Positions 33,436-43,446 of a stretch of DNA of 64,000 bases are shown here, piece after piece. Made by a program: the position numbers and the translations under genes. The DNA lies in assembly GCF_007035645.1 (NCBI RefSeq), contig NZ_AP019632.1, positions 2,046,001 through 2,110,000 of the forward strand, read 5' to 3'. The stretch comes from Enterobacter asburiae. Its GTDB lineage: Bacteria; Pseudomonadota; Gammaproteobacteria; Enterobacterales; Enterobacteriaceae. A model generated the notes under the pieces. That model ran no database searches. It had not been told where the DNA came from and was given only the letters and a program-made list of their open reading frames with translations. The stretch's first letter is position 1; every line of letters begins with the position of its first letter.

Positions 33436-34476
33436 ATGAATCAACCTGTTTCGCAAAATCGCCGCTGGGTACTGGCCTCCCGTCCTCAGGGTGCGCCGGT
33501 GGCGGAAAATTTTCGTCTCGAAGCGCAGCCTGTTCCCGCCCCGGCTGAGGGACAGCTTTTGCTGCGCACCGTCTGGCTGTCGCTGGACCCGTACATGCGG
33601 GGGCGCATGAGCGATGCGCCATCCTATTCACCACCGGTTGAGCTGGGCGCGGTGATGGTGGGGGGAACGGTCAGCCGCGTTGAGCAGTCGAATCATCCCG
33701 ACTTCAAAGCCGGGGAGTGGGTGCTGGGCTACAGCGGCTGGCAGGAATATGAACTCTCGGACGGCAGCGGCCTGGTGAAGCTGGGCGAAAATCCGTCACA
33801 TCCTTCCTGGGCGCTGGGTATTCTGGGTATGCCGGGCTTTACCGCCTATATGGGATTGCTGGATATCGGGCAGCCAAAAGCGGGCGAAACGCTGGTGGTC
33901 GCCGCGGCGACAGGCCCGGTTGGCGCGACCGTCGGGCAGATCGGTAAAATCAAAGGTTGCCGGGTGGTCGGCGTCGCCGGCGGGGCTGAAAAATGCCGCC
34001 ATGCCGTTGAGGTCCTCGGGTTTGACCTGTGTCTGGATCATCACGCGGCCGACTTTGCCGAACAGCTGAAACGTGCCTGTCCGCAAGGAATTGACGTCTA
34101 TTATGAAAACGTCGGCGGGAAAGTATTTGACGCCGTGCTGCCGTTACTGAATACCTCCGCGCGCGTGCCGGTGTGCGGCCTGGTGAGCGGCTACAATGCG
34201 ACGGGCCTGCCCGAGGGGCCGGATCGCCTGCCGCTCCTGATGGCGACCATCCTGAAGAAACGCATTCGTATGCAGGGCTTTATCATCGGCCAGGATTACG
34301 GTCACCGCATTAAAGAGTTCCAGGAAGCGATGGGACGCTGGGTGCAGGAGGGCAAAATCCACTATCGTGAACAGATAACGGACGGGCTGGAGAACGCGCC
34401 CGAGGCGCTGATTGGCCTGCTCGAAGGGCGTAACTTCGGCAAAGTCGTGATTCGCGTCGCGAGTGACAATAAATAA
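33436..34476 (+). CDS. curA: NADPH-dependent curcumin/dihydrocurcumin reductase
   Basis: 346 residues from ATG 33436 (AAGGAG upstream). Zinc-independent MDR superfamily: LDPYMRGRMSDAPSY near residue 55, the NADP loop VAAATGPVGATVGQIGK, and the C-terminal NFGKVVIRV. Matches E. coli CurA (YncB), a double-bond reductase of enones. As in E. coli it precedes mcbR. A strong hairpin terminator follows. Confidence 0.92.
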   Translation: MNQPVSQNRRWVLASRPQGAPVAENFRLEAQPVPAPAEGQLLLRTVWLSLDPYMRGRMSDAPSYSPPVELGAVMVGGTVSRVEQSNHPDFKAGEWVLGYSGWQEYELSDGSGLVKLGENPSHPSWALGILGMPGFTAYMGLLDIGQPKAGETLVVAAATGPVGATVGQIGKIKGCRVVGVAGGAEKCRHAVEVLGFDLCLDHHAADFAEQLKRACPQGIDVYYENVGGKVFDAVLPLLNTSARVPVCGLVSGYNATGLPEGPDRLPLLMATILKKRIRMQGFIIGQDYGHRIKEFQEAMGRWVQEGKIHYREQITDGLENAPEALIGLLEGRNFGKVVIRVASDNK

Positions 34477-34483
34477 ACAGCAC

Positions 34484-34505
34484 TATGGCGGGGTTTCCCG
34501 CCATA
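34484..34505 (+). terminator. Terminator of curA
   Basis: TATGGCGGG (34484-34492) pairs with CCCGCCATA (34497-34505), then TTTATTTG. Perfect 9-bp stem. Confidence 0.8.
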
Positions 34506-34730
34506 TTTATTTGTGAAGATACGATATATTGTCTTTAATTAATGAACATGGCATTTCGCGCCCGCTTCCCGGACGGGCCCGAAACCAATAAAAAAACAAA
34601 CTTTGCTTTTTTGATGTTTTTACGTACTTCCCACCACCAGGCATGACGATACAGGATATATCGGACCAGCGTCGTTTTATTAAAACTGGCGTTTAAAAAT
34701 AGCATTAAGTTTTAGCTACAGGAATTGAAC

Positions 34731-35399
34731 ATGCTTGATTTGGACCACTTAGAAAAAGCCCAAAGGGTCAGTCTTACCATGCAAGTTGAACACAGTTTGA
34801 AAGGAGCGTTAATTACAGGCTCACTCAAACCTGGGGCACGACTGATTACGAAAGAGATTGCCGATAAATTAGGAACCAGTATTACCCCTGTTCGCGAGGC
34901 GCTGTTGCGCCTGGTGTCATCAGGGGCGCTACACGCCACGCCGGCGCAGGCATTTCTGGTTCCGGAGGTCACGCTGGAGCGCTATAACGAGATTAACGCT
35001 ATCCGCAAGCAGCTTGAGCCGATGGCGGTCGCCGCGGCCTGTCAGAATATGTCTGATAGCAAACTGGAGGCGTTGCGCAAATTGTCGGATGCCTTTCATG
35101 AGGCCATGCGCAACGGGAACGTCCAGCAGGCATTGCATGCGAATCGCGTCTTCCGGTTTACGCTTTATCAGTATGCGGAAATGCCTACGCTTAATGCCTT
35201 AATAGAGCAGCTGTGGGTGCGCATCGGGCCCTGTATGAACTATCTGCATCAGGAGCTTAACGACATCAAAGCCTCGACATATCACTATGACGAACTGCTT
35301 TCCGCCCTTGAGCGAAGAGATGTTGTTGCCTGCCAGAAGGCGATTGATAAGGTGATTGATGAAGCGAATTTGCTTTTACAGCGACAATATTTTAACTAA
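34731..35399 (+). CDS. mcbR: GntR/FadR-family regulator McbR
   Basis: 222 residues from ATG 34731 (AGGA at 34720-34723). Winged helix with ITKEIADKLGTSITPVREALLRL, then the helical FCD ligand-binding domain. In E. coli McbR (YncC) represses mcbA and affects colanic acid and biofilm formation; autoinducer-2 was proposed as a signal (family knowledge). Single gene, own terminator. Confidence 0.9.
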   Translation: MLDLDHLEKAQRVSLTMQVEHSLKGALITGSLKPGARLITKEIADKLGTSITPVREALLRLVSSGALHATPAQAFLVPEVTLERYNEINAIRKQLEPMAVAAACQNMSDSKLEALRKLSDAFHEAMRNGNVQQALHANRVFRFTLYQYAEMPTLNALIEQLWVRIGPCMNYLHQELNDIKASTYHYDELLSALERRDVVACQKAIDKVIDEANLLLQRQYFN

Positions 35400-35455
35400 G
35401 AGATTATTTAGCAGAGCGACTATATTCCGCCCCTAATTATTTATCTGGTGAATAA

Positions 35456-35482
35456 CTCCTGATGGTTTATTGCCATCAGGAG
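35456..35482. terminator. Hairpin between mcbR and pqqU
   Basis: CTCCTGATGG (35456-35465) pairs perfectly with CCATCAGGAG (35473-35482). T-rich bases follow on the plus side (CGTTATTT) and weakly on the minus side. Probably serves both convergent genes. Confidence 0.65.
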
Positions 35483-35518
35483 CGTTATTTCATTAATAAA
35501 ATAAACTTTTCTTATTGC

Positions 35519-37633
35519 TTACTCGAAGCGATAAGAGACCGACAGCCCGACCCCGTAGTTACGGCCTGGTGCAGGCTCGTAATAACGACCGTTAGACTCG
35601 TTGACAATAACCGAGCCCGCGTACTCTTTATCGAACAGGTTATCGACGCGGCCAAAGACGTCCATGCCCCAGCTGCCGTAGTTGAATTTGTACCCGGTGT
35701 TCAGCCCGACCACCGTATACGATGGCGCTTTCGCCGTATTCTCGTCATCGGCCATGATGTCGCTCATGTGGCGCACGTCTGAACCCGCGTACCAGCCTTC
35801 ATCCGGCTGCCAGCCAAACGAGGCGTAACCCATGTTGCGGGCAATGCCCGGCATACGGTTACCGTTACAGTCTGCGTCGCTGCAGACGTTAGTCCGATAG
35901 GTGGCATCCAGGTAAGTCCATGCCATCTTCAGCTTCCAGTTCTCGGCAAACTGCTGGTCGAGGGAGACTTCCACCCCCTGACGACGGGTTTTACCGGCAT
36001 TTTTATAGCTGGTACGCCCGCCAGAGCTGGCATCCACCACGATCTCATCATCCGTATCGGTGCGGAACAGCGCCGCGGTCAGCAGGCCATTGCCGATGCG
36101 GGTTTTGCTGCCCACTTCATACGTGTTGTTGGTGGACGGCTGCAGGCCGATGTTCAGGCCGCCCTGGTTATCGGCGCGATAGGAGAGCTCGTTGATGGTT
36201 GGCGTTTCGAATCCACGCCCTGCGGCAGCGTAGAGGTTCCATGCGTCCGTCACCGCATACTTCACGGAACCGGCCGGGAGCCACTTGTGATAGCTCGCGT
36301 CACCGCTGTCATCGCCGTTGCCCGGCGTAACGTAATGGTCGTTGGAATCAAACCAGACCGAGCTGTAGCGCACTCCCGCATCTACCGACAGTTTCTGCGT
36401 CAGCTGCCAGCTGGTTTGCAGGTAAGGGTCAACGTTCCACATCAGGTTACGTTCGTTTCGACGCTTGTCACCCTTCACGCCGTAGTCCGGCACGCCGTTG
36501 TTCATCACGAAGTTCTCGTATCCGCGACGATCTTCGCTCAGGTTTTCGTAGTTCAGGCCGGTAGTAAACGTCACCGGCACCAGCAGCTCGCCGCGGTGCG
36601 TCCAGCGGGTATCGATACCCTGATAATGACGCTGCATATCGATCACGCCGCCGGAGTGGGAGGCTTTCAGCTGCGGCTGATACGGAATCGACTGGTACTG
36701 CGTCATTTCACGTTCGCCGGCGTACATCATCACGCTGAGGTCGTCCTGAGTGCTGAGCTGACGATCGTAGCGCAGACCGGCCTGGGTCTGCTTGATGGTC
36801 TTGCGGGTGTTGTACTGATCGCCGCGCGGAGACTGACGCGGATTGTTCTGCCACTCCTGATAGCTCAGCCCGCCCGGATCGTTGGCCTTCATGTCCACGC
36901 TGTTGAAAATCAGCGTCAGCTTGCTGACGTCGTCAATGCGCACGCCCAGTTTGGCGTTAGCGAGGTTTTTCCGCGCGCCGCTGTGGTCGCGGTAGCCTTT
37001 GGTGGTGAAGCGGGTGGTGGAAACGGTGTAATCCACATCGCCCGCGTGGGTGCCGTCACCCATCGCGCCGGTGGCTTTCATGCCGTAGCGCCAGGTACCG
37101 TAGCTGCCGTAATAGCTGCTGGCTTCAATGGTAGGCGGCTGCTGACCGGTCTGGGTGTTGATGTTAATCACGCCGCCGGAGGCGTTGCCGTACAGGGCAG
37201 AGAAGGGGCCGCGCAGCACTTCAACGCTCTCCACGCTGGAGAGATCGATGTTAGAGGTCTGGCCCTGTCCGTCCGGCATAGTGGCAGGGATACCGTCGAC
37301 ATACATACGGATACCGCGCACGCCAAACGTTGAGCGGGCACCAAACCCACGCATTGAAAGCTGGAGATCCTGGGCATAGTTCTGGCGGTTCTGAATTTGC
37401 AGTCCCGGGACGCTGCCAAGAGATTCAGACAGGTTGATGCGCGGCGCGGCGTGGCGCATGTCATCGCCATTGACGACGCTGACCGCGGCCGGGGTATCCA
37501 GTTCCGATACGGTTTGCGGCGTGGCGCTGACGATCATGGTCTGTTCCTCCGCGCTCATTGCGGTTAGCGGCGCGAAAATAACGGGAACCAGCAGCAGCGG
37601 GAGAGAAGCCTTACGGGCAGAAATGATTTTCAT
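35519..37633 (-). CDS. pqqU: TonB-dependent outer-membrane receptor YncD/PqqU
   Basis: 704 residues. Signal peptide ending TAMSA; TonB box EQTMIVSAT; plug domain with NLSESLGSVPGLQIQNR, then SMRGFGARSTFGVRGIRMY, VEVLRGPFSALYGNASGG and the 22-strand barrel ending YGVGLSVSYRFE. A Cys pair in an outer loop (NVCSDADCNGNRMPG) resembles a Ca or disulfide loop. In E. coli YncD takes up pyrroloquinoline quinone and is also a phage receptor. Divergent from yncE across a region holding a Fur-like box. Confidence 0.92.
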   Translation of the reverse strand: MKIISARKASLPLLLVPVIFAPLTAMSAEEQTMIVSATPQTVSELDTPAAVSVVNGDDMRHAAPRINLSESLGSVPGLQIQNRQNYAQDLQLSMRGFGARSTFGVRGIRMYVDGIPATMPDGQGQTSNIDLSSVESVEVLRGPFSALYGNASGGVININTQTGQQPPTIEASSYYGSYGTWRYGMKATGAMGDGTHAGDVDYTVSTTRFTTKGYRDHSGARKNLANAKLGVRIDDVSKLTLIFNSVDMKANDPGGLSYQEWQNNPRQSPRGDQYNTRKTIKQTQAGLRYDRQLSTQDDLSVMMYAGEREMTQYQSIPYQPQLKASHSGGVIDMQRHYQGIDTRWTHRGELLVPVTFTTGLNYENLSEDRRGYENFVMNNGVPDYGVKGDKRRNERNLMWNVDPYLQTSWQLTQKLSVDAGVRYSSVWFDSNDHYVTPGNGDDSGDASYHKWLPAGSVKYAVTDAWNLYAAAGRGFETPTINELSYRADNQGGLNIGLQPSTNNTYEVGSKTRIGNGLLTAALFRTDTDDEIVVDASSGGRTSYKNAGKTRRQGVEVSLDQQFAENWKLKMAWTYLDATYRTNVCSDADCNGNRMPGIARNMGYASFGWQPDEGWYAGSDVRHMSDIMADDENTAKAPSYTVVGLNTGYKFNYGSWGMDVFGRVDNLFDKEYAGSVIVNESNGRYYEPAPGRNYGVGLSVSYRFE

Positions 37634-37782
37634 GAATAAAACCGGTTGTGGTGTATAAACGAACCAAATGGAACATGTCCATACATGTTAAAGGTTTTGT
37701 AAATGTTTTGAAAACTATAACCGCACATTGCGTTAATGAAAGGCGAGACGCGAAAGAAAAACTCCACATTCAGTTCATTAAT

Positions 37783-37801
37783 GATTACTATTCTCATTAT
37801 C
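37783..37801. promoter_or_regulatory. Fur-box-like sequence before yncE
   Basis: GATTACTATTCTCATTATC agrees with the 19-bp Fur consensus at 14 of 19 positions. It lies 74 bases before yncE and 150 before pqqU. yncE is iron-regulated in E. coli. Confidence 0.55.
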
Positions 37802-37874
37802 AAAAGGCAATGCCATGACGTTGCCTGCCGGAAGTGATGTCAGCCCAACCCCTCTTTTCAGAAAAGGAATTGTT

Positions 37875-38936
37875 ATGTCTTTACGTCATCTGTGCTCGCC
37901 GCGTCTGAGCCTGTCACTGCTGTCTGCCACTTTACTGCTTGCCGGGACGTTCCAGGTGCATGCCGCCGAAGAGGTGCTGCGTAAAGCGGTGGGCAAAGGG
38001 GCGTATGAAATGGCGGTTAGCCAGCAGGAGAATGCGCTGTGGGTGGCGACCTCGCAAAGCCGCAAAACCGATAAGGGCGGAGTTATCTATCGCCTTGATC
38101 CGGTCACGCTGGACGTGACGCAGGCGATTCACAGCGATCTCAAACCCTTTGGCGCCACGCTCGACGGCGCGACGCAAACCCTGTGGTTTGGCAACACCAT
38201 CAACGGCGCGGTGACGGCCATCGATGCGAAAACGGGCGACGTGAAAGGGCGACTGGTGCTCGATAATCGCCAGCGCAGTGAAACCATCAAACCGCTGCAG
38301 CCGCGCCAGCTGGTGGCGGATGACGCGACCAACACGATTTACATCACCGGTGTCGGCAAAGAGAGCGTGATTTGGGTGGTGGACGGCGCCACGCTGAAGC
38401 TGAAAGAGACCATTGCCAATACCGGTACGTACAGCACCGGCCTGGCGCTGGATGCGCAGGCAAAACGTCTGTACACCACGAATGCGGACGGCGAGCTGGT
38501 AACCATTGATACGGCCACCAATAAAATCCTGAGCCGCAAAAAAGTGCAGGATGACGGCAAAGAGCACTTCTACCTGAACCTCAGCCTCGATACCGTCGGC
38601 CAGCGCGCGTTCCTGACCGATTCAAAACAGCCGGAAGTGCTGGTGGTGAGCCTGAAAGACGGCAGCGTGATGGAGAAGATCGCCGCGCCTGAATCACTGG
38701 CCGTCCTGTTTAACCCAACGCGCAATGAGGTTTACGTGACGCACCGTGAAGCGGGTAAGGTGAGCGTGATTGACGCGAAAACGTATAAGGTCACAAAAAC
38801 CTTCGACACGCCGGTCTACCCGAACAGCCTGGCGCTCTCTGCGGATGGCAAAACCCTGTACGTGACGGTGAAACAAAAATCGACTCGCCAGCAGGAAGCC
38901 ACCCAGCCTGACGACGTCATTCGTATCGCGCTGTAA
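37875..38936 (+). CDS. yncE: Periplasmic seven-bladed beta-propeller YncE
   Basis: 353 residues from ATG 37875 (AAGGA upstream), as in E. coli. A signal peptide ends QVHAA. Repeated propeller motifs such as TQTLWFGNTINGAVTAIDAK, NTIYITGVGKESVIWVVDGA and NEVYVTHREAGKVSVIDAKT follow. The E. coli protein binds single-stranded DNA in vitro and is Fur-controlled; its cellular role is unclear. Ends at a bidirectional terminator. Confidence 0.93.
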   Translation: MSLRHLCSPRLSLSLLSATLLLAGTFQVHAAEEVLRKAVGKGAYEMAVSQQENALWVATSQSRKTDKGGVIYRLDPVTLDVTQAIHSDLKPFGATLDGATQTLWFGNTINGAVTAIDAKTGDVKGRLVLDNRQRSETIKPLQPRQLVADDATNTIYITGVGKESVIWVVDGATLKLKETIANTGTYSTGLALDAQAKRLYTTNADGELVTIDTATNKILSRKKVQDDGKEHFYLNLSLDTVGQRAFLTDSKQPEVLVVSLKDGSVMEKIAAPESLAVLFNPTRNEVYVTHREAGKVSVIDAKTYKVTKTFDTPVYPNSLALSADGKTLYVTVKQKSTRQQEATQPDDVIRIAL

Positions 38937-38939
38937 ATA

Positions 38940-38969
38940 AAAAAGGGAAGGCATTTGCCTTCCCTTTTT
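38940..38969. terminator. Bidirectional terminator between yncE and ansP
   Basis: AAAAAGGGAAGGC (38940-38952) and GCCTTCCCTTTTT (38957-38969) form a perfect 13-bp stem with a T-run on both strands. It serves both convergent genes. Confidence 0.9.
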
Positions 38970-38984
38970 GATGCTTACGGACGC

Positions 38985-40481
38985 TTAACGCGAGGTTTCT
39001 TCCACCAGCGGTGCGTCGTGTTTTTCATCGTCGTGATGAACCGGCGCGGTGCTGTGAATTTCGTGAACGCGCTTACGCACGCCGAACCAGCCGGCAATCA
39101 GCAGTACCGCCAGCAGCGGAATGGTCGCAATGGTGTAAGTACCGTTCGGGTAGTCAAACGCCATCAGCACCAGCACGCTGAACAGGAACAGCAGGGTGAG
39201 CCAGGAGGTCACCGGTGCGCCCGGCATCTTGAAGCTCACATCAGCCGCTTTGCCTTCTTTGATCGCTTTGCGCAGACGCATCTGGCAGACCACAATAAAG
39301 GCCCAGGAGGCGATAATCCCCAGTGCAGCCACGTTCAGAACGATCTCAAATACGCGGGACGGCACAAGATAGTTCAGGAACACGCCAAAAACGTAAACCA
39401 CCAGCGTTGCCAGAATCCCCGCATAGGGAACCTGCTGCTTGCTCATCTTCGACATGAACTTCGGCGCAGAACCGCCCATCGACATGGAGCGCAGGATACG
39501 ACCGGTAGAGTAAAGACCGGAGTTCAGGCTGGAGAGCGCCGCCGTCAGGACCACGATGTTCATGATGCTGCCAACGTAAGGCACGCCGAGCTTAGAGAAG
39601 AAGGTCACAAACGGACTCTGACCTGCCTGATAGGCAGTCCACGGGAGCAGCAGAACCAGCAGCACCACGGAACCGACGTAGAACAGACCGATACGCCAGA
39701 TCACGCTGTTAATGGCTTTTGGCACCATGGTCTGCGGATCTTTACATTCACCTGCTGCGGTACCCACCAGTTCGATGGAGGCGAAGGCGAACACCACGCC
39801 CTGAACCAGGACCAGCGCAGGCAGCAGACCGTGCGGGAAGAATCCGCCGTTATCGGTTATCAGGTGGAAGCCGGTGGCATTGCCGTCCAGCGGTTTACCG
39901 CTGCCGAGGAAGACGGTACCCACGACCAGGAACACCACGATGGCCAGCACTTTTACCAGCGCAAACCAGAACTCCATCTCCGCGAACCACTTCACGCCGA
40001 TCATGTTCATGGTGCCGACAATCGCCAGCGCGCCAAGCGCAAAGACCCACTGCGGCACATCGCCAAACGCGCCCCAGTAGTGCATATACAGCGCAACGGC
40101 GGTGATATCGACAATACCGGTCATCGCCCAGTTGACGAAGTACATCCAGCCCGCAACGTAGGCCGCTTTTTCACCGAGGAATTCACGGGCGTAAGAGACG
40201 AAGCTTCCGCTGGAAGGGCGATGCAGTACCAGTTCGCCCAGCGCACGAAGAATGAAGAAAGAGAAGATCCCGCACACCAGATAGACCAGGGCGAGAGCCG
40301 GGCCAGCCATTTGCAGACGCGCACCGGCACCTAAAAACAGACCCGTTCCGATAGCGCCGCCGATGGCGATCATTTGAACCTGACGGTTGCCCATCGCTTT
40401 GTGGTAGCCCTCTTCGTGGGAGTTCAACCAGCGACGTTTAGCAGCATGATGATCGGCTGCGCTTTTATTGCTTGTTTTCAT
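38985..40481 (-). CDS. ansP: L-asparagine permease
   Basis: 498 residues from ATG 40481 ([20 protein letters not shown]); the frame open to 40568 adds an unlikely polar extension. Amino acid/polyamine/organocation family with 12 helices; [21 protein letters not shown] and [20 protein letters not shown] are family signatures. Very close to E. coli AnsP, which imports asparagine with protons. It stands alone behind a long upstream region. Confidence 0.93.
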   Translation of the reverse strand: MKTSNKSAADHHAAKRRWLNSHEEGYHKAMGNRQVQMIAIGGAIGTGLFLGAGARLQMAGPALALVYLVCGIFSFFILRALGELVLHRPSSGSFVSYAREFLGEKAAYVAGWMYFVNWAMTGIVDITAVALYMHYWGAFGDVPQWVFALGALAIVGTMNMIGVKWFAEMEFWFALVKVLAIVVFLVVGTVFLGSGKPLDGNATGFHLITDNGGFFPHGLLPALVLVQGVVFAFASIELVGTAAGECKDPQTMVPKAINSVIWRIGLFYVGSVVLLVLLLPWTAYQAGQSPFVTFFSKLGVPYVGSIMNIVVLTAALSSLNSGLYSTGRILRSMSMGGSAPKFMSKMSKQQVPYAGILATLVVYVFGVFLNYLVPSRVFEIVLNVAALGIIASWAFIVVCQMRLRKAIKEGKAADVSFKMPGAPVTSWLTLLFLFSVLVLMAFDYPNGTYTIATIPLLAVLLIAGWFGVRKRVHEIHSTAPVHHDDEKHDAPLVEETSR

Positions 40482-40915
40482 TGAGTTACCTGTTTGCCTG
40501 TCTGAACCATTATCGTGATAGTCCTGCCTGGCAGAGCGCAATACAAACGATTGCTTCTGCGCAAACACATGTCGCCTTCCCAGTCATTCTGCGTATGGAT
40601 AAGGCGAAACATGGCGAGGCATCCTACCTGCAATTCATAAGCGACGCAAAATATAACCGTGCCGAAAGTGATGCACGTCGAAGGAAATCGTGTGGTCAGA
40701 GCAGACGGCGATCACAACACGCTGAATCGTGATGAGTTTTTAGACAAAACATTTGGCGGGTTGATTATTTAATCATCAGAATCTCTTAATTATTACCAGG
40801 TGGTAAAGATTTTAACTGTTGCAGAGCATCCGCCTGTAACCTGAAAGCGGTAACAGGCTGACGACGGCTCTGCGATAACGCACAAAAATGGACTCAGACT
40901 TCAAAACCCCAGCGG
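40482..40915. other. Intergenic region upstream of ansP, 434 bp
   Basis: No convincing gene. It contains the ansP promoter region, a perfect dyad TGATTA-TT-TAATCA near 40763-40776, and a near-perfect inverted repeat (GCCTGTAACC with GGTAACAGGC, one mismatch) near 40829-40856, just past the end of the receptor gene. The latter lacks a T-run but may mark that transcript's 3' end. Confidence 0.4.
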
Positions 40916-42451
40916 CTAACCGCCAAAAACGGCAATCGCCTGCTGCAGGCGCGTGGTGCGCTGCGTCAGGTGATTCGCCGCGTGAGTGACGTTATCCACC
41001 ATCCCCGTATTGTTGTGGGTCATTGCGCCGATACGGGAGATAGAGGCGTTGATGAGCGTCAGCGCCTGGGTTTGCTCCTGCGTGGCGTGGCCGATCTCCT
41101 TAATCAGGGAGGAGACCCGCAGCACGTTGTCGATCATAACCGTCAGCTGCGTTTCGGTTTGTTCTACCTTCTCCACGCCTGCGTTGACGCTGGCGACGTT
41201 TTTCTCAATCAGCGCTTTGATCTCTTTCGCCGCCGTCGCGGAGTGCTGCGCAAGATTGCGCACCTCGGCCGCCACCACGGCAAAACCGCGCCCGGCTTCA
41301 CCTGCACGCGCCGCTTCCACGGCCGCATTCAGCGCAAGAATGTTGGTCTGGAAGGCAATACGATCGATAACGCTGATAATATCGACGATCTGGCTGTTAT
41401 CCTGCGACACGGATTGCATCATACCGATGGTCTCTTTCATCATCGCTTCACCGCGGTGGGCGCTGTCGCGGGTGCGATCCGCCATCTCCGTGGCTTCTTT
41501 AGCCGTTTCTGCAGTCTGCTCCACCGCGCTGGCGATCTCTTCCACCGCCGACGCGGTTTGCTGCAGAAAGTCTGCGGTCTCTTCTGAACGCGTCTGCAGC
41601 GCTGCACCTTCTTTCGCGACCTGCTGGCTGATGGTGCCAATCCCGCTGATTTGCGCCCCGACGTCGTCAACCAGCGAATTGAGGTTCAAGCCTGATTGAT
41701 TTACCAGACGCATCATCAGCCCGATGTCGTCGATCCTGTCAAAATGGTAATAGTCCGTTTTACGTCCTGAAACCACGCGCTGCATCTGTTGCACAATAGA
41801 TTTTACCGGACGGGCGATCTGCGCATGAAGATAATAGGTCAGGGCAATAAACAGCAGCGCCAGACTTCCCGACTGCACAAGTTTATCAGGGAATAAATAC
41901 ACCGCCAGGCAGGAGAGTAACGCCGTCGTCGCAATACCCAGATGGATGCGTTTACTGGTGCTAAGACATTTAAAGAGCGACATAAACGAAAATAAACCGC
42001 GCCGAACCAGTAACCCTTTATAAAAGCGGTAATGTTTTAATTCGTTATTACGCACTTTTGCATACAGTTTTTCACTGGCCGCAATCTCTTCCCGTGCGGG
42101 TATATTTCGCACGGAAATATACCCCGTCAGGGATCCACCCTGCCAGACAGGCGTCACGTTTGCCCGCACCCAGTAGTGGTCGCCATTATGACGACGGTTC
42201 TTCACCAGCCCCGTCCAGGTCTCACCCTGCTGCAGGGTATACCACATGTCGCCAAACGCTTCGGCAGGCATGTCGGGATGGCGGATGAGGTTATGCGGCT
42301 CACCCAGAAGATGTTCTTCTTTATATCCGCTGGCTTCGATAAAAGCGGAATTAGCATAGGTAATATGGCTTTTGGTATCGGTGGTCGACATTAACGTCGA
42401 ACCATCGTTAAGTAAATACTCGTTTTGTGTAACGGGACTGTTACGCCTCAT
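40916..42451 (-). CDS. Aer-like PAS methyl-accepting chemotaxis protein
   Basis: 511 residues from ATG 42451 (GGAG six bases upstream). PAS domain with LMSTTDTKSHITYANSAFIE, LIRHPDMPAEAFGDMWYTL and VKNRRHNGDHYWVRANVTP, the FAD-type PAS of aerotaxis receptor Aer; a short membrane hairpin (about 178-215) with no periplasmic domain; HAMP; then the coiled-coil signalling domain with the conserved tip IAFQTNILALNAAVEAARAG. It ends AVFGG, without the CheR-binding pentapeptide, as in Aer. Probably senses oxygen or redox state and signals through CheW/CheA. A paralog beside a second Aer elsewhere is likely but not visible here. Confidence 0.88.
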   Translation of the reverse strand: MRRNSPVTQNEYLLNDGSTLMSTTDTKSHITYANSAFIEASGYKEEHLLGEPHNLIRHPDMPAEAFGDMWYTLQQGETWTGLVKNRRHNGDHYWVRANVTPVWQGGSLTGYISVRNIPAREEIAASEKLYAKVRNNELKHYRFYKGLLVRRGLFSFMSLFKCLSTSKRIHLGIATTALLSCLAVYLFPDKLVQSGSLALLFIALTYYLHAQIARPVKSIVQQMQRVVSGRKTDYYHFDRIDDIGLMMRLVNQSGLNLNSLVDDVGAQISGIGTISQQVAKEGAALQTRSEETADFLQQTASAVEEIASAVEQTAETAKEATEMADRTRDSAHRGEAMMKETIGMMQSVSQDNSQIVDIISVIDRIAFQTNILALNAAVEAARAGEAGRGFAVVAAEVRNLAQHSATAAKEIKALIEKNVASVNAGVEKVEQTETQLTVMIDNVLRVSSLIKEIGHATQEQTQALTLINASISRIGAMTHNNTGMVDNVTHAANHLTQRTTRLQQAIAVFGG

Positions 42452-42479
42452 GAGTAACTCCATGATGATGTGCAAGAAT

Positions 42480-42506
42480 AAAAAATGCCCGGAAAATGCT
42501 CCGGCA
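42480..42506 (-). terminator. Terminator-like hairpin in the leader of the Aer-like gene
   Basis: On the minus strand TGCCGGA pairs with TCCGGGCA (one bulged G) over a 6-nt loop, followed by six T's, and then 18 bases later the ribosome site of the receptor. It may be an attenuator in the leader, or end an upstream transcript. Confidence 0.4.
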
Positions 42507-42796
42507 AGATTAATGTGATTATTTTTATATAAAGAACTGCTGCATATTCTGTCTGAAATTCTGACTGCCTGAAATACCCGTTGTTCATTATTTTTAATCT
42601 GCTAATGTTCTCGAATGTAATAAAAATGAAAATATTTTCAGGGGTGTATTCTGGAGTCGCTGCAAATAAACGACATAACCCAAACTGAAAGAGGGAGATC
42701 GTCTCTCAGGAAAAATTGTCATGCTGAAATAGCGTTTCGTTAACAGGATCAAAACGCTATCATTTGGTCAGTTTTCGATAACACAGTGAGGCTGAG

Positions 42797-43336
42797 GTGA
42801 AAATTAACGTCATCGGGACCAGCGGGAGCGGAAAAAGCACGCTGGCGAAGCAGATTGCGACCGAACTGGCTATTCCCTATATCGAGATGGACAGACTCTA
42901 CTGGCGACCTGACTGGCAGGGAACGCCGGACGATGTGTTTCAGGAAAAGCTGGAGCAGGCGCTACAGGCTTCGCCAGACTGGGTGCTTGACGGCAACTAT
43001 AACCGCACGCGGCCGGTGAAATGGCGTAATGTCGACGTTGTGGTGTGGGTGGATTATGGCTTTGCCCGCACCCTCTGGCAGGCGGTCACCAGGGCAGTCA
43101 AACGCGCCTGGCATAAGCGCGAGCTCTGGCCCGGCACCGGGAACAAAGAGAGTTTCCGGCGCGCGTTCTTCAGCAGAGAGTCCATTCTCATCTGGACGAT
43201 GAAAACCTGGCGTAACAACCGAACGCGTTATGAAGCCGATCTGCAAAACCCGCAGTATGGGCATATTCGCTTCGTCCGCATTACCCGGCGCGAGCAGGGG
43301 AAAACGCTGATTGCCGACTTAAAGTCTTATTCTTAG
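42797..43336 (+). CDS. P-loop kinase-like protein (adenylate-kinase/topology-modulation fold)
   Basis: 179 residues with a GTG start and GTGAGG (42785-42790) before it. Walker A INVIGTSGSGKSTLAKQIA at the N-terminus; the pattern IPYIEMDRLYWRPDW and GNYNRTRPVKW is typical of the FlaR/DNA-topology-modulation group of small P-loop kinases; a basic lid helix follows. Cytoplasmic nucleotide or small-molecule kinase of unknown substrate. Single gene. Confidence 0.8.
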   Translation: MKINVIGTSGSGKSTLAKQIATELAIPYIEMDRLYWRPDWQGTPDDVFQEKLEQALQASPDWVLDGNYNRTRPVKWRNVDVVVWVDYGFARTLWQAVTRAVKRAWHKRELWPGTGNKESFRRAFFSRESILIWTMKTWRNNRTRYEADLQNPQYGHIRFVRITRREQGKTLIADLKSYS

Positions 43337-43446
43337 CATGGTTTTATATATCTGATTTCCGGCAAACTAAATGTAAATTAATTGTTTCTCAGTGGTGAAA
43401 TGCGCCTTTAATAATGTCGACATGTTAAGTCAAACGAGAACGCAAC

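Noticed and set aside
38955..40334. 459-codon plus-strand frame opposite ansP
   Set aside because: His/Gln-rich translation of the complement of a membrane protein gene; no family features.
40472..40732. 86-codon plus-strand frame in the ansP upstream region
   Set aside because: No ribosome site, overlaps the ansP start, composition unlike neighbours.
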